A stretch of DNA of 64,000 nucleotides from Elysia chlorotica (lineage: Eukaryota; Mollusca; Gastropoda; Plakobranchidae): positions 19,557 to 83,556 of the forward strand of contig RQTK01000894.1 in the NCBI GenBank assembly GCA_003991915.1, written 5' to 3'. Position 1 is the stretch's first letter. Every line of letters starts with the position of its first letter. This document shows, piece by piece, positions 21,660-33,060 of this stretch. Below the pieces are notes generated by a model, which saw only the letters and a program-made list of their open reading frames with translations, did no database searches and was not told the DNA's origin. The position numbers were made by a program, and so were the translations under genes.

Positions 21660-23155
21660 TAATAAACCAGCGATTGTGAAAAACATCTTGATTTTAACAA
21701 AAGTAAACGTATCGAGTAGGCCTGCACGTTTTTATATCGAATTAAGAGGTCTATAAAACCGACTTGATTAGACTCCTCACTGTCCGATTACTGGCACATT
21801 AGATCTACATGTATTTCTACCCAGCCAATTGTCTTCGTGTGTTTAGGCTGAAATCAGCTCACTAGGCACAACCTTTAACTTTGAGGCTCTCGCCCCTCAA
21901 GATCTTAGCACGCCAGTCTAGATTCTACACTGGTTCAGTCAGCGCACTGGCCGCCAACCTAGAAGGCACGGCTCGGATCTGCTGGTCAGAATGTCGACAG
22001 AGATAGAGGCAAACCCTGGCGCGCCCGAGACATGCTGAGAATCTGTTGGTCAACTCCTTTACTGGTCTATGAGTGGACTGGTCAGTTTTAGCCCTGCAGT
22101 CTCAACACAGTGGGGCAGTGTGTTTTTAGAACCATGGACAGAGCCAAAGCGAGTAAGTATATTAAAGTTTAGTTGAAATTGGTTCGATGAAAATATTTCC
22201 AGTCTGGTACATTGGTAAGGCCAGTAAAATGTTATCCTCCACTTAAGTATCAAGTTATGCGTGCCTTGTATTTTTGTAAGTTTCGTCTTGATGGAAGTTT
22301 TGCCTCAATACAGTCCTGTATACATGTTCTTGTTGACAAGATTATTGGCGTTTGGAGATTTAAGGAACTATTTAGAATACGTAGCATTAAGTTTTAATCC
22401 AAGGAGTTTTAAGCTATCTCAGGCAATTTCAGTATGCCAAGTCCTACATCTCATGAGATTTATTTCCAATGATATAAGATATATGAGTAAGCTTAAGAAT
22501 TCCAAGAATTTAAATCCATGCAGTCACCAGACAATAATTTTTAAAGATTCGCTCTGTTCTGATATACTCGTCAAAGTAAAGGCTTGACATATTTTTTTTT
22601 CATTTTTACACGGATGGTTTTAGCGAAAAGTTTAAATTTGTTTTTACAGCATCTCACTGACTGGGAAAAAACTTTTGTTGTAATTTTTTATAGGAACAAA
22701 GTTCATTGGGTGGTCAGTTTTCTTTTACTCGTTTTTTTAAATCATTATACATCTTTTATGAAAGTTAGCGTTTTATAGACCCCTGAATATAATTGGCCCT
22801 GTTTAGCTTGTATTTAATTCACTTGAGTAAATTTGACAATATCGCGTTATCTGAATGCCTAGCATTGGCCAGGCAAAGCGCCCCTCGCCAAGATTAATGC
22901 GTAGAGATCCCTGAGCGGAATAACAGCCATTTGACTGACCATGTTAATACCGACACCAATCCTTTACCATTTTTTAGGTCGAGTAACATATTTTTTTTTA
23001 GTATTTAAGAATTTAAAGTTTTTTTTTGTTAAAAGTTTTAATTTTTTTTTATTTGTGGGCTTGCTTATGTCGACCCTATAACCTTTCCAGGTTTAGCAAG
23101 GAAGACTCACTCAGCTTTTGGAACAAGGCCTGGGTGCTTTTGGTTAAAATATTGT
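21660..23155. other. Intergenic DNA
   Basis: No gene recognised. A weak open frame at 22261-22587 lacks family resemblance or codon bias. Confidence 0.4.
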
Positions 23156-23157
23156 CT

Positions 23158-23208
23158 TAATGTGACCAGCTGAGACGGGAGTCGTGGTATCCCCGCCATG
23201 TCTCGCCA
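23158..23208 (+). mobile_element. SINE body fragment
   Basis: TGTGACCAGCTGAGACGGGA then GTCGTGGTATCCCCGCC matches the body of the reference SINE. Confidence 0.6.
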
Positions 23209-23346
23209 TTCATTTGTTAGCATTGAAGATCTCTATAGAGGGAGGGAGAGAATTCTCTCCCCCTCTCCGGGTTGAACATTTAGTTTCCTCTGGGGGGTCC
23301 TATACGACGACAGGCGGAGTTGACAGAAGACAAGCGCTCAGGATTA

Positions 23347-23812
23347 GCATTGAAGCCTTAGCATGCCTTTTTAATTTTATAGTTAATATTGAAGACATAG
23401 TAAACGTTTATACAATTAGCATTGAATAATTAGCATGCGTTTCTATAATTAACATTGAATACTTAGCATGCGTTTATATAATTAACATTGAATACTTAGC
23501 ATGCGTTTCTATAATTAACATTGAAGACTTAGCATGCGTTTATATAATTAACATTGAAGACTTAGCATGCCTCTCTTAGAGTGAACATTGACGATTTAAC
23601 GTGCTTTTCAATAGTTAGCTTTGAAGACTTAGCATGCCTTTTTATAGTGATTATTGAAGACTTAGCATGCCTTTTTATAGTGATTATTGAAGACTTAGCA
23701 TGCCTTTTTATAGTGATTATTGAAGACTTAGCATGCCTTTTTATAGTGATTATTGAAGACTTAGCATGCCTTTTTATAGTGATTATTGAAGACTTAGCAT
23801 GCCTTTCAGCAG
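23347..23812. repeat. 33-bp minisatellite, about 14 units
   Basis: Tandem units of 33 bp built around GACTTAGCATGCCTTTTTAT and AGTGATTATTGAA. The last five or six units are nearly identical, the earlier ones diverged. Each unit has a GCATGC site. Because 33 is a multiple of three, both strands show repetitive open frames, which I do not treat as genes. Confidence 0.85.
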
Positions 23813-24254
23813 GCCGCATCTGTCAAGACTCAAGAGTGTCGGCACTCAGGATAACTCGGCGCCATAGACCCCAAAGACTCTCACGAATTGCAGGCAGACT
23901 TCGTTGGAGCTGTAGACTACATCTAAATCTCTGGAATCTATCTTGTTGAAGAACATCATTCAAAAATTGCATGTAAGAAACCGGAGAGTGTCTAGATCCA
24001 GCGCAAAATTTGGACATTAAATCTAGATCTAGATCTACAATAGTCAATACCGACTACATCTAGACTCTAGACATAGATATCTAGATGTAGATTTAGGTGT
24101 AGTGTTTTGTCCAAATTCTGCTTAATGTACTATCTAGATTGCATGAGGTTGGTTTATTTATTTTTTTGCCTATTTAAAATTTTGGGCGTAAAGGCAACCC
24201 TGGCATATGAATACAATGGACTTGAATGGTTAAACATGACATCGTGGTGAGGTT

Positions 24255-24960
24255 CACTACACATCAGCCTCCTCTCACAAAAGCAACTGACGTACAAGAG
24301 AAGCTCTATGTGTGGCAGAAAAAGCCGAGAAAACTGGACTCCAGATGAACATCAGAAATACTGAAGCCATGAGAATCAACAAAAAACAGGCTAATCATCT
24401 AATGCATTGCGACTGCGTGACGAAAACATTGAAGATTTTGACAAGTTTGTCTATATTGGTAGTGTTGTTAGCAAAGACAGGGATACAGACAAAGACATCA
24501 GGTGCCGAACCAAACAAGGCCAGTCTATACGCTTACAACACCCTTAAACCAATCTGGAGGTCTACAGCACTGAAGCAAGATTTGAATCTTCAATACTAAT
24601 GTTAAGTTGTTCCTTCTCTATGGCTCTGAAACATTGCTTGTGACCAAGACTAGCACCATTAAATTTCAATCTTTCTCCATCAGATGCTTTAGAAACATCC
24701 TCATTTTTAGTTGGTCTGAAGTTGTTTCAAACAAAGATCTGTTGGTCAGATCTAAGCTAACCCCCATCAAGCTATAAAGATAAAAAAGCGTAAATCGGGT
24801 TGTATAGGCCACACACTTTGAAAGCCTGTATCGACCATCACAAGACAAACCCTGAAGTGGAATCCCCAAGAAAAAAGAAAGGTCGGCCGCCCAAAGTACA
24901 CATATGCTGCTGTTGGAGTTGATCTCATTACTCCACAGATGAAACGAAGTGCTTGGCTTT
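24255..24960 (+). mobile_element. RTE-like LINE reverse transcriptase relic
   Basis: Frameshifted reverse transcriptase C-terminal half. It reads AEKAEKTGLQMNIRNTEAMR then INKKQANH, later LYAYNTLKPIWRSTALKQ, then in other frames LLYGSETLLVTKTSTIKFQS and VVSNKDLLVRSKLTPIKL. The terminal basic motif is KKKERSAAQ, corresponding to a GRPK-type end. This ordering is usual for RTE and craniofacial-protein-2-like LINE copies. Several stops and shifts. It ends about 350 bases before the TRMT112 start. Confidence 0.72.
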
Positions 24961-25306
24961 GGTTTATTGGCTGCTTGAGATTAGTAATGATTGATTGTAA
25001 ATCTAGTATGTACCTTATGTATTCGATATAGAGGGTTCTTAGGGTCTGCATATTTTACTTGCAAGATGTTTAAGTCGTTTGGTAGCCTTTTCTTTCATGG
25101 TAAGTCTACTAACAAGTTGAACTCTCAGATAAGTTGGATGATCATTTTCGTTCAACTGTTGCTCTTTAAGTTTAATAGGCAAATTGCTATGTCTCCCAGT
25201 TGATTATAATTATTGACTAGAGTGTCACTATGTAGAATTTTCTTTTTCAGGCATGTATATGATGTCATTTCAACTTTTCAGATAAAAACTACGAAAGGGC
25301 AGGAAG

Positions 25307-25384
25307 ATGAAGCTGCTGACTCATAACATGCTGACCTCCAACATTATCAAGGGTGTCACCAAAGGATTCCCTTTAGGCATCACG
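25307..25384 (+). CDS. TRMT112: TRMT112 exon 1
   Basis: 26 codons from ATG (MKLLTHNML...) to ...FPLGIT, followed by the donor GTAATC. The ATG is the first in a short leader, and an acceptor-like TTTTCAG sits about 25 bases upstream of it. Confidence 0.93.
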
Positions 25385-28300
25385 GTAATCTTGCTTTCAA
25401 TTGCAGAGCAGCACATGAAATAATTATAGATTTGCATTGCTAGTCTAAAAATTTATTTCTTACATATTTGTAATGATGCCATTCTTGTATTCCAAAAGTT
25501 AAATACATTACACCTCAGTTAGACTCATAAAACTAGCCTGTTCATTTTCATTAGATTTTGAATGCAAGTTTGGTTGCTAATAGAGTGCCTAAATCTGAAT
25601 ATGTGTGCATCTTCCTAGACCATAATGTTATGGCCTGGACAGTGATCATAAAACATGTTGAACCAATCACAACCTTCACCACCACTCGGTCTCCAATTTT
25701 GCTTCTGCCCCTCTCCTATCCTGGCTGCCACTCCTCTTCCCAGTCCCCTCATTACTCATCATATTTTACTCTTTAGTCCACCCCCTTCACTGTACCTGTA
25801 CATGGTATTAGTTGTGAGAAAACTGTCATTCTAATTCTTTGTTAATGGACAATCTTTTGTGCTTTAATTTAGTAAATAGCAACTTTGACAGCTTGTCAAT
25901 AATTTTATCAGATAGGCCTAAGTCCGTTGGATAGAAATATTCAGTGGAAGTCTCTAAGGACTGGATCAAAATTTCAGAACAAGAGGAATAGAATTATAGA
26001 AGGGGGTGTAACTGAACCACAAACATTTTAAATAATGTACACAGCTACTTATCTTCTTTGAAAAAGTGTCTCCCAATCCCATTTCTTTTAAAAGCATTGA
26101 CTTCTGCTGGACAGATGGTACTTTTGTAATGCTTAATGGTCGTCTTAAAATTAAAGGAATCAAACTAGATTGACTTAATTTATGGATCTGATTTTAAAAA
26201 AGCCAATGAGAAGAAAATAACCTTTCCGTTCGCAAAATTCGGTTTATGAGTAATTCAAATTATTGCGCTTAGTTTTTTTTTTAGGTTTTCACTTTAGTTT
26301 TTTTTAGAGAAAGTAAAACATATTTTTCTGTTTGTTGGTTGCAGTGTATTCTTTGAGTCCAATTTTGTTGGTTTCAGGTTTTTCTGTAGTTTCATTGATT
26401 ATCTGAATCTCTCTTGGTTTATAACTGAGGTCTTGTCCACATCACTTATTGAATATAAAGAATAATTTGAAATAAAATATGTTACCTCCAAATTTGTCTT
26501 AAAAAACTTGTTCAACATTGAAGTGAATTGACAAAATTAATTATCACTTCTATAGCATCAACAATTTTCTTGTCATTTTCATCTTGGTGATTTAAAAAAT
26601 GTCCATACAAATAATAATTGTTTGGGAAAAATACAGGAGAACCAGTAAGAAATTAATTTAACATATTAATGTCCTTTTCCAGTCTACCAAAGTAGAAGTT
26701 AAGGAGGTTGACTTCAATCCTGCCTTTGTTGTGAAGACCCTAACCAAGATAGACTACCCTGCTCTCTATCAAGCGGCCAAAGATGTATGTATTTTTCTTT
26801 TATACTTATACATTTGCACATTGGCTATGTCTGAAAAATATATTGTTGTTGTATTATGTACAACAACTAATTTCAGCAACGAAGGCCCATTATAAAAGTT
26901 CTAAAGGCATTATAACTGAATCGTTATAATAATAATGGTAGAGTTAACAAGCATTATATTTTAAGTAGTTGTTGTTAATAATAATAATTCATTGTTTATT
27001 TTTTATAAAGTAGGCACTGACCAAGTTGAGCTGTAAAGGATATCAACTTTTTCTTGGACAAATCACTTTATGTGCCCTTTAACCCTAATTGTACATCGGG
27101 GGAAATTCTCGATCCCAGGGGTCAGTTATTCTGTTATACTAGTAAACTTGTGGTGGGAATTTTTTTTTTTAGCCTTAATGTATTCCTCAGTCATCCATAT
27201 CTCCAAATGATTCTACCTGACTGGCAGGAAAAGGCTAAATACCATATTGACTACCCATCATTTTCACATGGGGTCGAAATGTACCCCCGACATACGATTC
27301 AGTTGGGAAAACACAATATACAATTAGGGTGAAACAGGGTCCAGGAAATAAGGCTCAGTCAAGAGATTTTCAACTTAAGATGCATCACTTTATGCAGTGC
27401 CCACAATTGTTTGTAGCAAAGTAATCATACCCAGAAAAATTTCAACCTAAAATATAGTGCACAACCACAACTTTTCCTTCAAACACATGGTGTTCTTGGA
27501 GTCCTCAGCTAGTTTAATAATCCATGGTCCTCAGTTACTTAAGATTTTAGCTGTACTGTGTACAATATATTCTTTCACTGTGATCAGCATAACGATGAGA
27601 CATCTGTGATGGATCCCACTCCAATAAAGGTAATGGAGATAAAGCTTATAAATCTAGTATTAGTTTAACCTTCCCTATGTTATCTAAAGAATCATATACA
27701 AAGTCAGGGACACCAGTTGAGATTCAAACCTTGGACATCGTGCTTGTTAATTCAGAGCACTAACCAGCTATCAGTGCTTCGGATTTAAAAGTGCCATTTC
27801 TAAATCCTTCTCAACAGATTGGCTATGCTGATGGACTTCCTGAGAAGCTAGAGGATAACATCAAAGAAAATGAAGAGTTGTTGAAGAAGCTCCACAATGC
27901 ATTGCTACAGGTGAGGAGACTTACTCATTGCCATCATAGCTGAGCATCGTGCATCTATAGTCTAGGTTTTCGGGGAAAACTTCAAAGCTGCACAGTATGC
28001 AGGCTCCAGGGATGCCACTTTTCCGACTTAAGTCGGAATTCAGGCTTTTTTCAGTCTCCTGATTTTTTTCCGGTTTTCAGTCTCAACCTCAATCTTCGGT
28101 TTTCGATCGCCAATATTACATTTTCATAGGCTCATTGCCTTATACTTACTACTTCTATAATTAACGGTACTACTGGCTGTGTCCTTATCGATAAGCACAG
28201 ACAGACCATTCATTTTGGTTTAATGGGAATCATTCCAATTTGTTCCCGCAAATTAGCCTTTTCCGAGATTTAGATTTTTGGGAAGGAGACGTTTTTTCCC

Positions 28301-28894
28301 CCCTAACGAGAAAAAAATTCAGGCTCTTTTTAGTCTATGACACTGAACAATCGATAATTCCCTTTAATCATCAACCCACTCGTACAGCTAAGTCTAGAAG
28401 TTCTAGGAATAGTTTGGTTCTTCTTAGCAATACCGTGTGTGAATCTTCGTCCTCTAAGTCAGTATCGGAACGCTGACTGATCTGACAGTGTCTCTCACAG
28501 GATCCCCTTTTCACATGCTGCCAGCTCAAAGGACTTTTGAGAAATAGATATTAGGCTAGTACAATGCTTCCCAACTTGTATTTTATGTCAAGACCACAAT
28601 GGGTCATTGGCTTAAAATAAACGAAGTAATTTTAGTGTCCCGTGTGTAAAAGTGTGTTAATTAGATCTACATCACCTTTATAAACCATTTTATAGAAAAG
28701 ATAAACATTCATTGGATAAATTACCATCCATGCAGTGCTTGGTTTCTTTGATAATAAGGAAAAACCATATGGAAAGCAAGAGATGGCAGGAGCTGATGCC
28801 CGAGGATGCAGAGTAGCTCACTTCCAGTTTTCTCGGAATTACCCATTTCCCATAAACTAAAAGTGAAAAGGCAGTGGGGAGGGAAAGGGGGCAC

Positions 28895-28937
<43 letters not shown>

Positions 28938-31474
28938 GCTCTCTCACACACACAGAAAGAAAGAAAGAATAGAGTCAGCTCTTTGATTTTAGTGGTTTGT
29001 TAAAACAGATACTAGATCAGAACAAAAAAGCGAACTTGTTTGGGACATAGATGTACACTGCAGCAATAGATCTAGATCTAAATCTAGAATCTTGATTTAC
29101 TATGAAAACCTACTAAAATCATATAAACCCCGTAGCTCTATATACATTTTAAGATCTAAATAACTATGCATTGAATTTTATCGTAATGATATGAGACTAA
29201 ATTACCTAATATCCTACCCTCTCAGTAGCCTACCAAAGTATAGAATTTCTATGTCCAGCTAGATTAAAGATTACATGTAGATGGCACTTGGCACAAGTTT
29301 GGCCTCCTTTCAGTTTTACACGTTATAAAGTAATCTCTAATAAACTCAGTCTTGAGCACCTTTCTCCGGTAATCTTTGTCTTTGTTGCTGTACGTGTGGT
29401 CAGTAGACCATATTTTAAAACAACAAATCCAGATGGATGGTTTTCATTTATGGATTCCATGACAGACGATTATTATAATTTAATATGTATTGACCTTTAA
29501 TGTTTTTGTTTTTCAAATAACATGGTCATATGGGGGATGGTCAAAAAAATATCTTAGCTTTAGTCAATTTTTTGTGAATTTATTTTCTCAACCATATGGT
29601 GGATTTGTGGATTGTGAATAAGCATTGGTAATACTCTCTTTGTCTGGCACACACACACACACACACACACACGTCGCTTTCTTCCACTCACTCTCCCTTT
29701 CACTCTCTCTCTCTCCCCCTCTCTTTCTCCTCCAAAGGTGTAATACTACTTGTAGTACTAGTAGGCAATTAACTTTTTATGTTTGTGCTCCTGCTCATCC
29801 TTTCTCTGCTCTCTCTCCCTCCTGCTGCTCTTCCTCTCTTCTGCTATTACTTCCACTTGCTCCTCCCTCATCCTCTTCCTCCCTCTGTTCTTCCTTCCTC
29901 CTGCTCTCCTCCCTCCTACTCTTCCTCCCTCCTGCTTTTCTTTCTTCCTGCTCTCCTCCCTTTGCTCCTCCTCCCTCTGCTCCTCCTCCCTTTTACTCTT
30001 CCCCCCTCATGCTCCTCCTGGCTCTGCGCTTCCTCCCATTGCTCTTTCTCCCTCCTGCTCTACCTCCCTCCTTCTCTTCCTCCTTCCTGCTTCTCCTTCC
30101 TGCCACTCCTCCCTCTGCTCTTCCCCCCCTCTGCTCTTGTTCCCTTCTGCTCTTTCTCTCTCTGCTCTTCCATCCTCTCATCTTCTTCCCCCTTCCCTTT
30201 TCTCGTCTTTCCTCCTGCTCATTCTGCATGTTTTCCCCCTGTTTATCTGTTGCGTCCCCAGCTCCTCCTTAAACCTCCTCCTATGTATCTACATCTACTC
30301 CTGCTGCTGTTCCTACTTTTACTCCCCCTCCGCCTCCTCTTCCGCCTACTCATATTACTGCTGGTCCTGTCCCTCCTTGTAACTCCTGATCCTTCGTTTT
30401 CCTCCCTGTCCATCTCCTTCTGCTACTGCTTTTCCTATTCCTCTCCCTGCTCCTGGTTCTCATCTTCCTCCTACTGCTCCTTTTCCTATTCTAGTTCCCC
30501 GTCCTGGTGCTTTTGCTCGTCCTCCCCCTGCTCCTCCTGCTTCTACTGTTCCTCCTTCTGCTGCTCCTCCGCCTCCTGCTTATCTTTCTCTTCCTGCTCC
30601 TCCTACTGCTGCACTGTCTCCTCTCATCCTCTTGGTCCTGCTCTCCCTCTCCTCCTTATCTTCTTGCATATCAATATTGCGCTACTTCATTTTATTCTTG
30701 TTTTTGTTTTCTTTATCATTCCTTTTCTCTTTTTAGTCCAACATTTGTATGTGTTACATTATGTTTCAGTTGGTTTCTGACATCAAACAGTAAACACTCT
30801 GTTTGTATATTGTTCAAAAGCATCATCTGATTAAGTTAATTTTGGACGTTATTTTTCTTCTATAAGATATGCAATAATAATCAAAGTATATTACTAAATT
30901 GAGTCTCCTAATTTGGACTTGTCACATTGCTAGAAGGGCTTATTTCAAATGAAAGTAGGAGAGTGAGTTGGTTTTTACGGCTCGTCAGCACAGTAACGGC
31001 TATGTTGTAGATAGTAGGAGAGATTTTTTTTCATATTTAATTTTTTATTTTATTTAGCTATCTTTATCAATGTTTTAATCAGTTAAAAACAAAAGTTATT
31101 ATTTTACTCTTAACCTTTTTTTGCTTTAACCTTCTAAGTGTCGAAGGCAATGAATGCTTGTCAAGTACCGAATTAACAGCTGAAATGTATTTTTCTTCGG
31201 TCAGTTTATGAAGTTGTGTTTGATAATTTAAACCATGTCGATAAAGACATAGAAATGGATTTATGGGCAACATTATCATCCGTCAACATTTCCTGTGTCA
31301 ATTATTTGAACATTTGTACATAGACTCATGAATGTTTTTTTCTTATATCCTACGCAGGTTGAAGTTATTGAAGGTGAACTCGTTTGTCCAGAGTCTGGTC
31401 GCAAGTTTCCCATCGCCAACGGAATCCCAAACATGCTGCTCCAGGAGAATGAAGTAGAGAATGTTGCACAATAA
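25307..31474 (+). CDS. TRMT112: TRMT112, methyltransferase activator subunit (four coding exons)
   Basis: Complete gene for a 129-residue TRM112 protein. Exons are 25307-25384, 26683-26784, 27818-27910 and 31358-31474. All introns are GT-AG and fall between codons (phase 0). The start MKLLTHNML and the end [19 protein letters not shown] are the family's N- and C-terminal signatures, and the length is close to the human protein (about 125). Known role: a small partner that stabilises and activates methyltransferases acting on tRNA (TRMT11, ALKBH8), 18S rRNA (BUD23, METTL5) and release factor eRF1 (HEMK2). It works in cytosol and nucleus. The zinc-knuckle region keeps only the first Cys (CPESG), as in animal homologues. 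The short leader after TTTTCAG at about 25276-25281 suggests a 5' UTR intron upstream. AATAAA at 33014-33019 followed by T/G-rich sequence is a plausible poly(A) site. Reading frame and splice sites are clean. Confidence 0.95.
25385..26682 (+). other. TRMT112 intron 1
   Basis: 1.3 kb, AT-rich, no embedded gene. The last 51 bases are copied at 51251-51301. Confidence 0.9.
26683..26784 (+). CDS. TRMT112: TRMT112 exon 2
   Basis: 34 codons, [16 protein letters not shown] through YQAAKD. It carries the conserved VDFNPxFV block. Acceptor CTTTTCCAG and donor GTATGT. The first 43 bases plus adjoining intron recur, altered, at 51251-51345. Confidence 0.93.
26785..27817 (+). other. TRMT112 intron 2
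   Basis: 1.0 kb. Contains a degraded SINE-head-like stretch at about 27718-27782 (GAGATTCAAACCTTGGACAT on the reverse tRNA-like strand). No other feature. Confidence 0.88.
27818..27910 (+). CDS. TRMT112: TRMT112 exon 3
   Basis: 31 codons, [13 protein letters not shown] through KKLHNALLQ, forming the helical middle segment. Acceptor TTCTCAACAG and donor GTGAGG. Confidence 0.93.
29776..30660. repeat. 0.9-kb polypyrimidine tract in TRMT112 intron 3
   Basis: Plus strand is almost only C and T with spaced single G or A (CTCCTGCTCTNCCTCCC-like units). It is a degenerate minisatellite. Strand asymmetry of this length can support triplex (H-DNA) structure. The long open frames on it are composition artefacts. 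Confidence 0.85.
30958..31012 (-). mobile_element. Short 3' end of the (ACTC)-type LINE in TRMT112 intron 3
   Basis: GAGAGTGAGTTGGTTTTTAC then GGCTCGTCAGCACAGTAACG, about 55 bases of the family terminus. Confidence 0.5.
31358..31474 (+). CDS. TRMT112: TRMT112 exon 4 with stop
   Basis: 38 codons plus TAA, starting [17 protein letters not shown]. This is the C-terminal half of the Trm112 domain, the surface that binds methyltransferases. Acceptor ATCCTACGCAG. A long GA repeat begins about 35 bases after the stop, so it lies in the 3' UTR. Confidence 0.94.
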   Translation, partial: VEVIEGELVCPESGRKFPIANGIPNMLLQENEVENVAQ

Positions 31475-31506
31475 TCAAATTAATCAAATATTAGGAGGAA
31501 CAGGGG

Positions 31507-31754
<248 letters not shown>

Positions 31755-33060
31755 GTATAAAAATAAGGGATGGTGGGTTTGAAATCACCTTTAATCTGAT
31801 CTGCACATGGCTCATAATTCAGCTTGGTCATAGATAAGATAGCAGCCTGAGTTGATAACCATACAGTCTCTTTTTGGCAACAAACGCAAAATTTATCAGA
31901 TATTTCTCCACATCCATCTATCCTAGTTTGATAATATCATAATTTGTCTTGGAAGATTTGACTAACAGGAACAGTAAAAGTAATTCCATTTCAAGTGTTG
32001 AATGATTTTATCAGTCTGTCAGAAATCATTACTTGATGGTTTGAAGTTGTTCAAATTCAATAACTGATGTTTAAAAAAACTTGTCTGGTATTTTTGTCAA
32101 TATGGGCATCACAATATCATTTCCCCCCACATTCATTGTTCCTATTTTCGTTTACTTCTCCAAAAACGATTCATGTATTCTCTTTATAGTACATGAGTTC
32201 TTTGCATATTTTTAATGTAATGACCATTTTCCTCAACCACATAAGTAATGTGAATTTTTAAATCTTTTTTTGTGTGTGAAAGCCGATCAATCCATTCAAA
32301 TGCATTCAGAGTCGTGCATTTAAAGATTTTAAGATAACTCCTCATTTATTATACAACATACTTTGCTTGCAAATGTTCATTGAGATATTCCTACCTTCTT
32401 TCGGTGGAAAAATATTAAACCTTCTCCTTACCTCAATGAAAAATATTATTTTTCATATCATTTTCGATTTGAGTCCAGACTTGCCCAAAGTTAATCCATC
32501 ACTTCTCATTTGAAAGATTCAAGAGAGGTTAAAAGAGTGTCATTTCTATGGGCACATGAAGTGCAGACAATTTTTAGATGCATGTACCTTTTATGTCACA
32601 ATACTGAATTTAACAATTGTTAAATCTTGATAATTCTTCTGTCACCATATTATACCACTGATACATCTTACCGCCGAAGCCTGGAAACGTTTTTTGTTTT
32701 ATTTTAATGTTGTTTTTTTTCCTTCAAACAATCATCAAATTTGTAAGAGCCACAAATAATTTGGGGGCTGACGACAGTTGTTGATGTGATAGAAAAGTTT
32801 TTTTGTTTCGTTTTCTAATTTAACTCAAGTATAGTTTAGTTGAAAAGAGGTTTTCGGCAATGTTGTACATTTTTGAACAATGTAAAATTCCACTTAATAT
32901 GTCAATGTTTCCCTCAAAATTTGTGATTGTTGTCTTTACTGACCATAAAGTGTTTAGATTTTCATTCAGATCTACAGTTTATTGTTTTTCTCAATTTCCC
33001 TTGCTGTTGGTGAAATAAAATGAAGTCACATGCTTGGATTGGTTTTTTTCATGCCTTTTT
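31755..33060 (+). other. TRMT112 3' UTR and flank
   Basis: AT-rich noncoding DNA to the likely poly(A) signal AATAAA at 33014-33019, which is followed by TTGGATTGGTTTTTTT. 32406-32498 is copied in the chimeric insert at 51.2 kb. Confidence 0.5.

Larger units (their letters stand above)
27911..31357 (+). other. TRMT112 intron 3
   Basis: 3.4 kb, the largest intron. Holds a CT repeat (28896-28945), a CA repeat (29649-29671), the pyrimidine tract (29776-30660) and a LINE 3' end (30958). No embedded gene. Confidence 0.88.

Noticed and set aside
23347-23812. CRISPR-like array
   Set aside because: Units are contiguous with no unique spacers, and the DNA is animal.
23562-23949. Protein with an 11-residue repeat, on either strand
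   Set aside because: The period equals the 33-bp minisatellite unit and both strands are open. No start context or splice support.
29625-30830. Long open frames of 199-333 codons over the pyrimidine tract
   Set aside because: They are Ser/Leu/Pro/Cys runs produced by composition. Several frames are open at once, and the stretch lies in a TRMT112 intron.
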